A stretch of DNA of 64,000 nt. It comes from Tubiluchus corallicola. Taxonomy: Eukaryota > Priapulida > Priapulimorpha > Priapulimorphida > Tubiluchidae. The translations under genes and the position numbers were made by a program. Positions 47,470 to 59,714 of the stretch are shown here, in pieces. The stretch covers positions 1 to 64,000 of the forward strand of contig JAQGDQ010000921.1 of NCBI GenBank assembly GCA_030141605.1, written 5' to 3'. The notes under the pieces were generated by a model. The model was given only the letters and a program-made list of their open reading frames with translations. It made no database searches and was not told the DNA's origin. The stretch's first letter is position 1. Each line of letters begins with the position of its first letter.

Positions 47470-48145
47470 TATAACCTACACGATGCATGGCACCGCAGAT
47501 GTTGGTATGCCAGCCCTCCCAGGAGCTCCAAATTGCCCTACTACACTTAGTGTTGAACAGGCTGTCCAACTATCATGCGACACTCTTTGCAAGTACCATT
47601 TCTCTAGTAATAACAGGTCACGCGGCGCTGATTCGAAAAACAAACAGCGGGTCAAAAGTAAATCCAAAATTTTCCTTTGATATGCGCATTGCAGTCATTG
47701 GAGCTGTAGCCTCGAAATTTTATACCAGCGAAACCTATATGCAAACTAGCAAAACACCGCGAAAGAATCTTGCGCATAAACCCAAAACGAAAATCCAAAC
47801 TACCCACAAAACATTCTATTCTATAACACACCACGCCACCCACAAAACCCCACTCATCAACAATACACTCACCACGTCACACCACACTCACCATAACCCA
47901 TTAGACCACTCACTCCTCATGGCACCAGACCATCCACACCACGCCACGCCACTCTCTGACTGCCACCGTCGATGCTGAACACTATAGTGACAATGACAAC
48001 GACCGTGACAGCAACAGTATCAAGTGCAACGAAAACAACAGCCGTGTGAAACCATGCAAAAATATTTTATGCAATTTGCAATTGTGTACAATGACAAAAG
48101 CTATTAAACCCAATCACTAGTGATCAATAATGAGCGAACATTCTT
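47470..48145 (+). repeat. Dispersed repeat E, copy 2
   Basis: The left part is GC-richer (ATGGCACCGCAGATGTTGG) and includes GATTCGAAAAACAAACAGCG and GGAGCTGTAGCCTCGAA, shared with 8.57-8.66 kb. The middle is CAC/ACC-rich. The right part (CAATGACAACGACCGTGAC to GTGATCAATAATGAGCGAAC) resembles 7.8-7.98 kb. A 163-codon plus frame (47487-47978) is His/Thr/Pro-rich only because of the CAC repeats, and I do not call it a gene. Confidence 0.55.
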
Positions 48146-48201
48146 TGCTTACATGGTCTTTGCTTACTGCTCTCGTAATTTCAGCAATGTTAGCTAATTT
48201 T

Positions 48202-48679
48202 TTAAAGGGCAAGAAATGACAATTTTGAATTAGGCCTACAGAAATACTTCCCAGAGAACTTTACACACAAAGTTATATTACTCAGCGTTACGCTTACCTA
48301 TTTCTAACAATTTAAAATAATCGCGTCATCTGGTAAACGTCATTGCACCAGCATCCCAGTGTGCACCACTGATTCACCAAAACAACATTATTGATCTGAC
48401 TGACTTTTTAAAAAGTAATTTAAACTTTTACTTAATTGGCGAAGAGTGTGCAGCGAATTCTGATGATTGATTTAAAGTTTACTCAATCTAAACTTGTTTC
48501 AAATAACTTAAGGTTAAAAAGGTTGCGCCTAACAGCCATCGCGAGAGTTTATATTAATTAGTTTTGCGCATCGTTACTGCTAACACAAGCTCTGTATGCA
48601 AGGAGACAGCATGTGAGTGATACAAAATTTCAAGACGATTTTAAGCTTTTAATTGCAAAGAATGTTTTAATGTGCTTTA
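48202..48679 (-). mobile_element. MITE-like family B, reversed diverged copy
   Basis: Begins TTAAAGGGCAAGAAATGAC (the family B 3' end reversed). It continues through GTGCACCACTGATTCACC, CTAACAGCCATCGCG, CATCGTTACTGCTAACAC and ATACAAAATTTCAAGACGAT, ending near GTGCTTTAC. It is more diverged than the 25, 28 and 52 kb copies and lacks most of the right-half sequence. Confidence 0.6.
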
Positions 48680-49152
48680 CCACAAGTCAAACAACCACCA
48701 GACAAAGGACATCTGGTCAAGTTTCGACTGAAAACATAACGAACCAGTGGTCAAATGACGACCAAATACAGCAGACAGACGAACTATTTGAAATACATTT
48801 TGCTTCATGTTGAGATAGACATAATTAATTTCAGAGGATAAAGTTCCAAATCAATTATTTTTGCATTATTACGGAACCTAATTAGTGATAGACACTAATT
48901 AAGACCAGATAGAAGGAATAACATTTGGAATGTTTTCTTGCAACTAACCTCAAACATTAAAGCATTTCCCAACGCCAACAAATCACTTGTGATTATCTTT
49001 TTTTATAATTCGAAAGGGTTAAAAGGTGCACATTGAAAATCTAAAGTGTCTTTTATCGTTAATGAAATAACGCATGCGCATAACGCATTCCTAGTGTCTG
49101 ATTAAACGCTGCTTTAGTCTGTTCCCCTCAGAGCCTGAGAAACAGTAAACTA

Positions 49153-49270
49153 TGTAGAATGTTCGTCCATTATTGATCAGTAAGCATATATTATAATACA
49201 CGCAGTTTCAAAGGTGTGATATCAGTGGTGTGGTGTTGCGCAGATGGTGTGGCATGAATGGTGTAGGTTT
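49153..49270 (-). repeat. Repeat E end fragment, reversed
   Basis: TAGAATGTTCGTCCATTATT, GATCAGTAAGCATA is the reverse complement of the right end of repeat E at 48118-48150. It continues into a GTGGTGTGGTG tract that mirrors the CACCAC tract of copy 2. Together with 47.5-48.15 kb it forms an inverted pair about 1 kb apart. Confidence 0.5.
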
Positions 49271-49617
49271 TTGTATTTGTTAATATGCAAACATAACATT
49301 GGCTCTGCTGTGATAGAGAGTTTTTATTGGGCAGTAATTAAGAGCGTCTTAACAACATTCCCTCATTCTTTAGAATGGCTTTTTTAATGCAGAGAGATCG
49401 CATCAGGTTAAATCCGCTTTAAAAATAATAGGAATAAAACAGAAATCCACGACTTATTTGCACGACACGAGGGTCGCAAAGAAAGCGCATGTTATCATTA
49501 ATGAGGAATGTACTCCTGCTAACAAATTTTAAAATGTTCCTGTCAAGTTGTAGGTACCATTTCTGATACGTCAAACCACAAGAACTTTAAATACTTTCTG
49601 TCTTGTTCAAAAATGTG
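49271..49617. other. No feature seen
   Basis: AT-rich spacer; no gene or repeat recognised. Confidence 0.35.
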
Positions 49618-49830
49618 GCGAAGTTTGGTAAAAGCAAGTTTGGTACTGGTAGATTTGGTACTAAGAATTTTTAGTTCGTGATAATTTTGGTATTAAGAAT
49701 TTTTATTACGTGGTAATTTTGCTACTAAGTACGTGGTAATTTTGATGGAGGTATATTTGTGCACTTTGTACGAAGAATATTTTTGGTGCTAGGAAAATTT
49801 CGTACTAGGAAAGTTTTGTTTATTAGAACG
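49618..49830. repeat. Degenerate ~17-20-bp tandem repeat, second locus
   Basis: Same consensus as 24440-24770: TTTGGTACTGGTAGATTTGG, TACTAAGAATTTTT, ACGTGGTAATTTTG, GGTGCTAGGAAAATTTCGTA. Units are decayed and spaced irregularly. Confidence 0.6.
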
Positions 49831-50651
49831 TTCATAAAACATTATAATTAATAAAGTGTGACAGCTAAAGTTTTATGTGTGAGTACAAACCCATGTTGGC
49901 ACATTTGAGAATTCTTTCAGCAAAACCTGAAAGGTCTCCAACTCGCCATGCACCGTCAACTTGGTTTCTTTTTGGGAAAATGATCATTTTCTCCCATATT
50001 TACAGAACTTATGAAACAGAAACGAGAACAAGGCAGTGACGTCACTGGAAAGAACATCTTCTGCAGTGGCGCCTCGTAGCTAAAATTAGTGGCGTGCAGG
50101 AAAATTAACAATTTTCAGCCATTGTTTTAATACTGTGTAAGAAGAAACAAACATGTGTGTAATTACAATGCTGTAATTGTGATTTTAAACAAACAATCAC
50201 ATTTAAACATAACCTTGATAAACTCATAAACAAAAAATATTGTTTTCTTACGAATAGCCTAAATTGTCTCAGTTCAAGAAAATGCGAATACACGGCTTTT
50301 AAGCACGTGACAACTGACAACACGTACTGCAGTGAGTGACAGTACGCCTTCTACCTCTAAAGTACAGCGACTTACCTCAAATGTGTGTGCATGGCCGCAT
50401 GCGCACAACAGCCAAACACCATGTTGCTTGCGCTGTGAACAAATTGTACTTCCCTCGTGTGCTCCGGTTCTGCACAAGTATAAAAAAGAAATAAAGAAAA
50501 ACACTTACTATATTGAATGTTATGGATCATAATGAGTGAAAAAAGGGGGTGCTGCAGTACAGCAGTACATATACACGAGCCGCCACTCATCTTGTAGCAA
50601 TGGTTTGGTTCTGCGTGAGGCCCACAGTAAGGAGTAAGAATCATCCTCCTA
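49831..50651. other. No gene supported
   Basis: Mixed composition. Overlapping frames of 66-90 codons at 50105-50644 on both strands show no motif. Nothing else is supportable. Confidence 0.35.
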
Positions 50652-51445
50652 TTACTGCTGGTGACAGTGGTAAAGATGGCGGTGTAACACCGTTATGACG
50701 CTGCTGCTGACAGTGGTAATGATGATGGTGTAACACTGTTATGACGCTGCTGCTGACAGTGGTAACGATGGTGGTGTAACACTGTTATGATGCTGCTGCT
50801 GCTGGCAGTGGTAACGATGATGGCGTAACACTGTTATGATGCTGCTGCTGCTAGCAGTGGTAACGATGATGGTGTAACACTGTTATGATGCTGCTGCTGG
50901 CAGTGGCAACGATGGTGGTGTAACACTGTTATGACGTTGCTGCTGACAGTGGTAACGATGGTGGTGTAATACTGTTATGACGCTGCTGCTGACAGTGGTA
51001 ATGATGATGGTGTAACACTGTTATGATGCTGCTGCTGACAGTGGTAACGATGGTGGTGTAATACTGTTATGACGCTGCTGCTGACAGTGGTAACGATGGT
51101 GGTGTAACACTGTTATGATTCTGCTGCTGACAGTGGTAACGATGATGGTGTAACACTGTTATGATACTGCTGCTGGCAGTGGTAGCGATGATGGTGTAAC
51201 ACTGTTATGACGCTGCTGCTGGCAGTGGTAACGATGATGGTGTAACACTGTTAAGATGCTGCTGCTGGCAGTGGTAAAGATGGTGGTGTAATACTGTTAT
51301 GACGCTGCTGCTGCTGGCAGTGATAACGATGATGGTGTAATACTGTTATGACGCTGCTGCTGCTGGCAGTGGTAACGATGATGGTGTAACACTGTTGTGA
51401 TGCTGCTGGTATTGGTAACGATGGTGGTGTAATACTGTTATATTT
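50652..51445. repeat. 46-bp minisatellite rich in GCT, ~17 units
   Basis: The unit is GATGCTGCTGCTGACAGTGG, then TAACGATGATGGTGTAACAC, then TGTTAT. Spacing is 46 bp, or 49 bp where an extra GCT is present (for example TAAC landmarks at 50731, 50777 and 50826). Units differ mainly at CAG/CGG-like and GATGAT/GATGGT positions. The period is not a multiple of three, so no long open frame runs through it. Confidence 0.92.
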
Positions 51446-51936
51446 TCGCATACAACCGCACAACCTTTTTCTAATGAGAACAACAAACTTAACCAGGCAC
51501 AATGCTGAAGGAAAATCATCATTCATTAGAACCGAAATGAACAGGTTACTTAAAAGCATTAACTAATCTATGCTCAAATATTGGAAAACATATGTCTGGA
51601 CGCCTTGAGAACCTGCACTTTTGCTTGGTTTCTGTGCCGTAATGACTTTCTAAATTGGGTTCAAGTGTGAATGGATCGTCTACGACATTTTGTTTTGCCA
51701 AATAAATGGGCGCTGAGCTGACATTATAAAGAGGGGGGGGGCATTATAATGAGGTCTGACTGTATACCGTAAACTGTTACAATACCAGTTCGGGTATTAA
51801 TCAAATTTTTGGAATAATGACTAAAGTGAACAAGCTTATGTTTTTCACACTTTAACTCTATAATGTAGCTTAAAGCTTCAAGTAAACCAACTTTTTAACT
51901 ATCACACAGATTATGTAACACTCATGCTGTATTCCG
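51446..51936. other. No feature seen
   Basis: AT-rich with a G-run at about 51731-51740. No gene or recognised repeat. Confidence 0.4.
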
Positions 51937-52469
51937 TTAAAGTACAAGAAAACCCTCTACTTATATCAATCTTAAAATTTTCATCTTGACACTTTATACC
52001 GCTTATGTACTGCCTTTTTGCATACAGAGCATGTGCCGGCAGTAACGATGAAAAAATAATCAGAGCATTCGTAGCACACACATCACTAAGTAAAATTTTG
52101 AATTACTGTCAATAAGATTAAAAATGCGTTTTTTATGTTAATGAGTGGTGCACCCTGGAGACAACGACATTTTACCAATTTGTGAAAACATTTTAAATAA
52201 TTATTTTTTTCTAGCAAGTAATCTAACTTTACATGGAAAGTTTTTTAGGACATGATTTAACATTTCCTTTCCTTCAAGTAATTTACGTTGTGCGTAGTGA
52301 CGTCATGTAATGGCGACTTCGGAACAGTATCGCGGGAAATTTAAAATGAAAACAAACAAAAATGCTTTCAATGCGAGTATGATATACGCTAAAATGGCTA
52401 TAAAGTAATAAAATTTTTAAGGCGATTTTTCTGAAACCTACTTCAGGTGCCTCTTTTCTTGTCCTTTAA
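51937..52469 (+). mobile_element. MITE-like family B, near-complete copy
   Basis: Starts TTAAAGTACAAGAAAACCCT and ends CTCTTTTCTTGTCCTTTAA, giving the clearest inverted-repeat ends of the family (one mismatch over 16 bp). The interior carries TACTGCCTTTTTGCATA, GGTGCACCCTGGAG, GTGACGTCATGTAATGGCGA and GGAACAGTATCGCGGGAAAT. It is about 90 bp shorter than the 25.2 kb copy, mainly in the left half. Confidence 0.85.
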
Positions 52470-52597
52470 GTTTATAACATACAAGTTTTCAGCTTAGAAA
52501 TTCGCGTCACAGAAGTTTTTGGATTTTATTTAAAATGCATTTGCCGATATTTTTCAAACCAAATATAAATTTACGATAGTAATGGCAACGCATTGAA

Positions 52598-53634
52598 TCA
52601 GTTTGTAGCATCTCATTATCCCAGCCTCCAATACTGAAGGTTGATGAACTTTGTCTTTATGCCGCAGAATTTGCATTTCAGAGGAGCTTGAGATTTCAAA
52701 GCTTCTTTGTTTACAGATAAAAGCTTCTGGTTTGAATGCAGACGCTCATTTTCTAAATGACAGCTCAATTTACAAACACGACTGGCTCTTCTCAACAACA
52801 AAAGCTTCATCCAGGTCTAAGCCGATTAACTCTAAGATAATTTGCTTTAATCCTAGAAAACATGCAGCTAGTCAGTTCAGCAGAAATTATCTAAATGGTT
52901 TTTACGGAATGAATGGCATAGACCCTAATAGCCAGGCGCCAGACATTCATCCAGAAATTATTGCTCTAGCAGCAAATGAAGGAATATTTGTAAACATCTA
53001 GGGATGATGATAGAAATCTTCCCGCCTTAAAAAAACAAAATTACTAAAAATAAATGCAAGTACAAACAAGCAAGTATTAACTAGACATGTCAAAAACACA
53101 TTTATTTTCATAAACAACTTCCGTAAGGTAATAAAATAAAGGTGTGTTCATCTGACATTTCCTGCTGGTGTGTGGCAATTAATATGAGAACAGAATCTTG
53201 ACAAAAAGTTTAACAAATATGTCACAATCCCCCCCCCCAAGAAGTTTTAAAGTCACTTTGCTCTTTACTAGATGTTTATGGTGTTTATCATGTTACTCAT
53301 GTTAATTTCCGCAAAAGTATAAATAACTTCTATTGCGCTGTTAAGGACCCCCAAAATCACTGAATTGATTCGTTGTCATTTTACAGGGTGTTGCTTCTTT
53401 AATCCCGAGTTGTTAAGCAGCTTATAGGATTAAGTTACCGGATTAGCATTAGCCCACTGATAATACAAAGAGTGACTATCATTGTATCAAGTATTCAAGG
53501 CGGGATAATTTACTCTATCTGAGCATTTCCATAAGATTACCTTTAACATGCAAATTAGACAAAAGTAAACGAACGCAAATCGCAAAGCAAGTAAGAAAGT
53601 TGATCAGCTACATTTGACAGATAAAACTATTGAC

Positions 53635-53665
<31 letters not shown>

Positions 53666-53734
53666 GAGGGAGAGAGAGAGGAAGAGAGAGAGAGTGAGAG
53701 AGAGAGTGAGAGAGAGAGAGAGAGAGAGCGAGAC

Positions 53735-53804
<70 letters not shown>

Positions 53805-54000
53805 CAGTGTCCTTGATCGTAAGGTTGGGATAATGACATTTAAGGATGTTTCAGGCTGCTATCAGTGTTTGGAATCTACAACTTGAAGAAAGACACTAAT
53901 CCCTCTCTAGCTGAGTGCATGATTGTTCCGCAAAAGTTAATTTTCTAAAAGACACAAAGCTTGCGAGCGCTCAGCGTGGGAAAACCTAATCCCTGAAAGA
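52598..54000 (+). repeat. Dispersed repeat D, copy 2
   Basis: Same order as copy 1: GTAGCATCTCATTATCCC, TGCCGCAGAATTTGCATTTC, AAAGCTTCTTTGTTTACAGA, CAACAACAAAAGCTTCATCC and GAAATTATCTAAATGG. It continues with ATTTATTTTCATAAAC, TTTACTAGATGTTTATGG, the GA tract (53634-53802) and TCCAGTGTCCTTGATCGTAA. A 116-codon plus frame (52651-53001) is closed by stops in the homologous copy 1, so it is not treated as a gene. Confidence 0.85.
53634..53802. repeat. (GA)n microsatellite in repeat D
   Basis: Imperfect then perfect AG dinucleotides. All three D copies hold a GA tract at this position, just before the TCCAGTGTCCTTGATCG-type segment. Confidence 0.97.
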
Positions 54001-54024
54001 CAGATGAGAGGCAATGCGAACATC

Positions 54025-54079
54025 TAATTTTCTAATGCAAACCGTTGAGAGGCGGATCCATGTTTACATTAGAAAATTA
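54025..54079. repeat. Hairpin-forming inverted repeat
   Basis: TAATTTTCTAATGCAAAC (54025-54042) pairs with GTTTACATTAGAAAATTA (54062-54079). The 18-bp arms have a single mismatch and a 19-base loop. It lies immediately beyond repeat D copy 2. There is no following U-run or gene to suggest a terminator; it could be a tiny foldback. Confidence 0.75.
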
Positions 54080-56192
54080 AATTACACCATTAGAAAAGTA
54101 TTAAAAAGTATGCTTCTTCTTCCTGAATTTTGAATATTAAATAAAGAAAAAACTTTGTAAATCGTAAACTGACAACTGTAAATTGCTAATCCTTGCACCA
54201 TAAACAATGACTTCAGTATATTTGGTAATTTGTGCAGCACAAATAGCGTTGTACTAGATTATTTTGTCCTGCTATACATTTTTCAGCTTTATAATAGAAT
54301 GTGTCAGTATAACCTTGCTTAAAATATCGGAATAAATAATTATTTTGTCATCAAACCACATTATATAGTTAGTTTCTTATTTTGTAAAAGTGGATAATAA
54401 TATGTTAATAATAAATGTATTATCATCATTAAGTTTTATTTCAGTCCAACTGACCACGAGAAGTTTATTTAATCCTAATATCTTCACAATACTGCTCTGT
54501 AAAAATAAACAAAACATTTTGTCATTATGCAAAAACAAAAGCTAATGAACAACAGTTAAAGTTCTGGTTGATATTAAAAGTCCTACTAATTTCACTGACT
54601 GAAACAAATTAAAAATGTTCCTACACGTTTAATCAGTAATTCTACAGCTAATATGTTATAGTCTCTGTGGGCATGGGGTTCACATATTTTTTGTCAAGGC
54701 TGATAAAATGTAGCTGTCACTAAAAATTGTCACACTAGCATTATAGTTATGCTTCAGTGAGTTTCTTTGTGTTTACAAATTCATTAATTCTTCTTGCAGA
54801 ATGAAGTTACTATATCGACTTGTTTTACAAGAAAAGAACTTTTGTTACCAAGACCCACACTTTTGCAGCTTGTATTGCTGACGATGTTTTCAATTAATGC
54901 CTATCCCACCCAAAGATGAAATACAGTAATGTAGTAAAAACAGCTTTATTTTTAGCCCAGTTGTGTACGACCCTACCACAAGTACACTTTGCTACGGTCG
55001 GCAGAGCTGCGCTAGTTCAAATTTTTCACGGGGGAGGCGTATGTGCAGCTCCATGGCATTTACCGCGAGATGCAAAAACGTTAATTACTCATTAATTAAA
55101 CAACGTACTGCTAAAAAAATTCGCCAAGTTATTCCCCGGGAAGGCAACTATTAAATAAGTTTAACTTGATTTTCGTGATATTCACCCTTTAAATCAGCAT
55201 TGGTTGTTTTAATATACAACATATATGTTGCACCTTAAACTGGAGTAGTTATCAGTTTGAAAATGTATATAATATTTTTACAAGTAGATCAGTCAGGAAT
55301 GGATAGATAGGAAACCAACAGGTAATTGTTGATATGGCTAGAGACTGTATCGAAGGCTTAGAATGTAATGATTTCAATTTTTTAAACACAGCACAGCTGC
55401 TATCAAATCTGGATTACATTGTTAAATGTTAATTTATGAGAAATTGTACTGCTTAAATATTTTATCAAATTTCTTAGTTCCTATTGATATAACTGACTTA
55501 CTGACTAGCTCCTTTAATCTAATTTACTATCGTTATGTTGTTTTATTACTAATCGTGTAAATAAATTGATTGATATCACTTCTTTATGACATACTTATGT
55601 AAAGTATTTTCGAAATAAAATGATGTTAATATTAATAATTCATAGGTACACACAAATAAAAAAAGACGTGCACCACAATTACATGATGTTTACAATATGC
55701 ACACAAAATGTATTGTCCTGTGATGCTTAGAACCAAAATATGCCCACCTATAATCTCTATACAAAAAGTTCTTTCACTTGTTTGCGATTTTAGCAAAAAA
55801 TATCCTCAAAACGTCATGTGATTTAACCGTCTTTATTAAATATCCAAAGGCAAACAAGAAATCAACTGATTGACCAACCAATAAGCCAAGTAGCCGAGTA
55901 ACCAAGTTACATATTAAGCATTAACCATTAGCATTTTATCTGCAATAAATAAAGATATTCACTACATTTATATAACAGATGTAACAAAATTAATGATACT
56001 GAATTCTTAAATCAAGTTCACATAATAATGTTAATATAATAAACAAATTGACTTACATCTTTGCCTCTTTAAGCCAACGGCACAAAATCACATCTATCAG
56101 CTTTGAGATCGACCAACCAAAAATATTAAATATATATATATATAGATAATAAATATTTGACACCACTGTCTTCTTATGGCAGAAGTGTAAGC
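54080..56192. other. No feature seen
   Basis: AT-rich. The longest frame is 63 codons (54963-55154) without a motif. Short TA run near 56131. Confidence 0.4.
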
Positions 56193-56465
56193 TGCCTGAC
56201 TGGCTGACTAACTAAATCACTAACTGGCTGATAAACTGACTGATTGACTGACTGACTAACAAACTGACTGATTGACTGACTGACTGACTAACTGACTGAC
56301 TGACTGACTGACTGACTGACTGACTAACTGACTAACTGACTGATTGAGTAACTAACTAAACTACGAGCTGACTGACAAACTGGCTGTTTGACTGACTGAC
56401 ATACTGACTGGCTGACTGATTGACTAACTGACTAAGTTACGAGCTGACTGACTCATTCACTGGAC
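56193..56465. repeat. (GACT)n tetranucleotide array
   Basis: Imperfect ACTG/GACT/ACTA tetranucleotides with the core GACTGACTGACTGACTGACT around 56280-56330 and decayed flanks. Confidence 0.92.
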
Positions 56466-56539
56466 GACTGATTCTGAATACGACATAGTCTGATCATTAC
56501 TAACCCAACATGCAATTATAAAATAAATAAAAACAACTG

Positions 56540-56605
56540 CGCATTCATTCATTCCTTCATTCATTCAATCAGTCATTTGTTTATTCAATTATTCATTCAT
56601 GTTTA
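56540..56605. repeat. (ATTC)n short tetranucleotide array
   Basis: CATTCATTCATTCCTTCATT and further ATTC-like units, decaying into TTATTCAATTATTCATTCATG. Confidence 0.8.
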
Positions 56606-56899
56606 TTGAGAATACTTTGTAGGCTATAGCTTTTGGGCTGCATCAGATATGCACCTTAAAACGATTTTCCCAACTTCCTTAATAACTGTTTAACTGGCGT
56701 GTAGCTATTTACAAAAAATAGGCACTAACTAAACTAAAATAGGCAACATCTAAATTTATTTTCTAAAATCACTGTTACAGTATTTACAGGTTTCTCGCCA
56801 CACTCACAATATAAACTTGAATTTAGAAACACAATTTATATTCCTCAGTCGTTTTAACAAAATTTGGACGGCTGACTTCACATTTCACACAGTGTCTTT

Positions 56900-57070
56900 T
56901 TACCGTTTATGAATTATTATTTTTTTAAATTTATGAACTAAACTCTTTTTTGCAATTTATGAATTAAGCACTTTTTTACAATTTATGAACTAAACTCTTT
57001 TTTTACAATTGATGAATTAAACACTTTTTTTACTATTTATGAAATAACACTTTTTTAAATGTATGAATTA
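56900..57070. repeat. ~26-bp AT-rich tandem repeat, 7 units
   Basis: The motif ATTTATGAAYTAAACACTTT plus TTTTAC recurs. The TATGAA landmark spacing is 24, 26, 25, 28, 27 and 23 bp. Confidence 0.75.
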
Positions 57071-57640
57071 TGATTGTGTTCAGTCGAAGCTATGTTTTTA
57101 CTTTTTCAGTGTAGGGCATTTGTCCTGGGTGGTTATGTCACCTAGACTGTTTAATCTGTCACACATACCCTGGTTATTTATTTACGTGGAAAACAACTTA
57201 TTCGTATTCGAACCAGGTAACACATTTCTGGCAGTTCTGGCATCTTACAGAATTATCTTTTGCAACGAGGGAATTTCTGGCCACAATCATCGTGTAAAAG
57301 TGATCGAAATGACCAATGCAGAGTTTTGACTGACCATGTACCGCACTGCCTCTCCACAAATTTCAATAAGATTATCTTTTCAGTCTGAAAATGCAATTTT
57401 ACATTTACACGAATTGGGCATAATTACAATTAAAAATAATTAGCTAATGTCTGAGGAATGGAGAAAGCCATTAACGAATGAACCAGGCATGAATGCACTT
57501 ACGGTGGTCCACATTAATTAGTGGTTTCTGTTTAATTTACTAAAAGTATAAAAAACAAATGTAATTTCGAAATCACATGTCGCATGTGTAGTGCACTAAA
57601 TTTAGCGCACTTTGCCCTACAGCATTAAACCATGACATGA
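57071..57640. other. No feature seen
   Basis: An 88-codon plus frame (57063-57329) starts in the tandem repeat and shows no motif. The rest is AT-rich. Confidence 0.35.
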
Positions 57641-58168
57641 CAAGAGTCTCGAAGCAGTAAATTCCTACCCGTTCTCATTGGTTGCTGGACTTCTTCTTGA
57701 TGACGTCAAACTAACATGGCGAAGTTGTTGAATCCGGGTGGTGAATGCATTAAACGTTCTAACTAATGTACAGCAGTTGCACTGTTACCTAGCATAATGT
57801 CTGAGCATAGCTATGCTGCTTGATTTACCTGTCTACTGATAAACTAAAGCACTAGGAGTACTGTGTACCACAGCAACTAAAATCTTGTAGTCGGCATGCA
57901 TGTGTTGTGTAAAATATGTGTAGTATTTATAAACTGTTATTATCAATAAATGTGTGTTTGCAAACCAAAATCACCCATAAGTCAGCATAGTTGAAACTAC
58001 GTTATGATACTTCAAATTAGTGCTCGAGTTCCAGTTTTATCAGTTTTCAAAACAGTAACAAAACTTTTAGTCTTGTAGTCGACAACTCCGCCATTTTAAT
58101 TTGACGTCAGCATGGCGAAGTACCGCAGCCAATGAGAATGCGTATGAAAGTACTGCCCGAGACTCTTG
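57641..58168. mobile_element. Foldback element with ~90-bp terminal inverted repeats
   Basis: The left arm (57641-57732) and right arm (58079-58168, reverse complement) share CAAGAGTCTCG at the outer tips, then GCAGTA, TTCTCATTGG(T/C)TGC, TGACGTCAAA and ATGGCG(A/G)AGTTGT. The arms are about three-quarters identical with small indels. The ~345-bp loop has no gene. The sharp outer tips suggest the ends of a DNA element, but no target duplication was found in the flanks. Confidence 0.65.
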
Positions 58169-58317
58169 TAGCAATACTGTTCTAATGGCGCTATTACATG
58201 ACTGCCGAGCATCGTAAGTCAGGTGGAAAATGGAAATGTTAAACATTCCGTGCAAATCTATGTTACTTAGCATCTCACTTACCTACTGGAAAGACTTATG
58301 TAACTATAAGGAAAATA

Positions 58318-58682
58318 TTAATTATTAAAATATTTTCACCAATTGGTAAAATGTAGTTGATTCACCTCCAGGGTGCACCACTCACTAACCAAATAACATA
58401 TTTTAGTCTTGTTTACAACATAAAGTAATTTAAAATTTTACTTAGTTACTAACATGTGCGCTACCAGTGCTCTGATTATTTTTCAAACTAAAATTTAGCG
58501 TTTTCTAATCTGCTTTCAAATGGCTTGTCGTCAAAATGGCTTCGTGTAACGGTCATCGTGGGAGTTTAAACTTACATGTTTTGTACAGCGTTACTAACGA
58601 CGCATGTGAGTATGTAAGTGGTATAAAATTTCAAGACGATTTTTTAAGTTTTATGTAAGTTGAGGGTTTTCTTGTACTTTAA
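58318..58682 (-). mobile_element. MITE-like family B, 5' half, reversed
   Basis: Reads TTTTCACCAATTGGTAAAAT, CAGGGTGCACCACTC, GCTTTCAAATGGCTTGTCGT and ATAAAATTTCAAGACGAT. It ends TTTTCTTGTACTTTAA, which is the family B left terminus reversed. The 3' half is missing: the break lies just past the ACCAATTGGT palindrome. Confidence 0.75.
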
Positions 58683-59714
58683 GACCAACAGAGAGCCTGA
58701 TCGCAAACTGACTACATATTTATGACTTCTTAAATCTACCTTTCTCTATCGAACCATTCTGAATCTGCTATTCCATTTCGAAAGTATAAAATTCGCTTAT
58801 GCTTTACGATAGAATTATGATCATATCTAAGAAAATACGCTATTCTTATTCGTCGTTATTAAACCGTTTGGCAAAAGACGAACAAAAGACGGTTTTGTAA
58901 TCCACGAGAAATTCGTTCGACACAAATTTTTGGTTTTTGCAAAACATGGAAAAACAACCTCAATACATGTATAGCAACATTGAAAAACAATCAGATATTA
59001 TTGAAACTGTTGGCTCATTTTGCATCTTTATTTAGCACCCAAAGGCAGGTCCTACTTGTCAAACGTTGTCAAAGCTCAATATGGCTTTAGCGAAGTTATT
59101 TCACATCTGTATAGCGGCCTTCATTATGTAAATACCAATATATACAATCTTCGTAAACAACTGCTGAACCTTTACCGCTTTACCGTTCTAAACACTTTAA
59201 AAAGTAGTTTTAAACCATATGCACGTTTTAATTATTAGTAAGTTCATTACTACTGTATACACAGTGACACGAGATATTATAGTAATAGATTTTAATAAAA
59301 TTATTCAATAAATTATTGTCTTTCAAATTTAATTTAAACTTCATATTACCTTAATTAATGTCATGTAAAGTCGTTTTAATAAATTAAAATTAAATTTAAA
59401 TTTAAGCCTCAGTGAACCATAATGTAATGTAATTTAACCTTTAGGTTACAAGAATGTTTTTAATAAAATAAATATATTTATTTAACCATTAAGTAAATTA
59501 TTGGAGACGAAGAAAAACTAGACTTAAAAGAAATGTGTCCCATCGAAACAAAGAAACCACGTGTATGTGCTATAATAATTCAACCACAAAAACACATACT
59601 AAGTTAACTCAGTCGGGCCTGGCTTCAAATATTTTGTAGGCCAATCTAGTATTCATTTTAATAACTTCTACAGGTTGTGACGCATTTAAAAACACAAACT
59701 GCTCATTAGGAGAC
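58683..59714. other. No feature seen
   Basis: AT-rich; a 72-codon plus frame (59020-59238) without motif. Confidence 0.35.

Noticed and set aside
47487-47978. 163-codon plus-strand frame rich in His, Thr and Pro
   Set aside because: The composition follows the CAC/ACC simple repeat of family E; no start context, domain or conservation in the other E copy.
52651-53001. 116-codon plus-strand frame
   Set aside because: It lies inside repeat D. The homologous stretch in copy 1 is interrupted early and no protein motif is visible.
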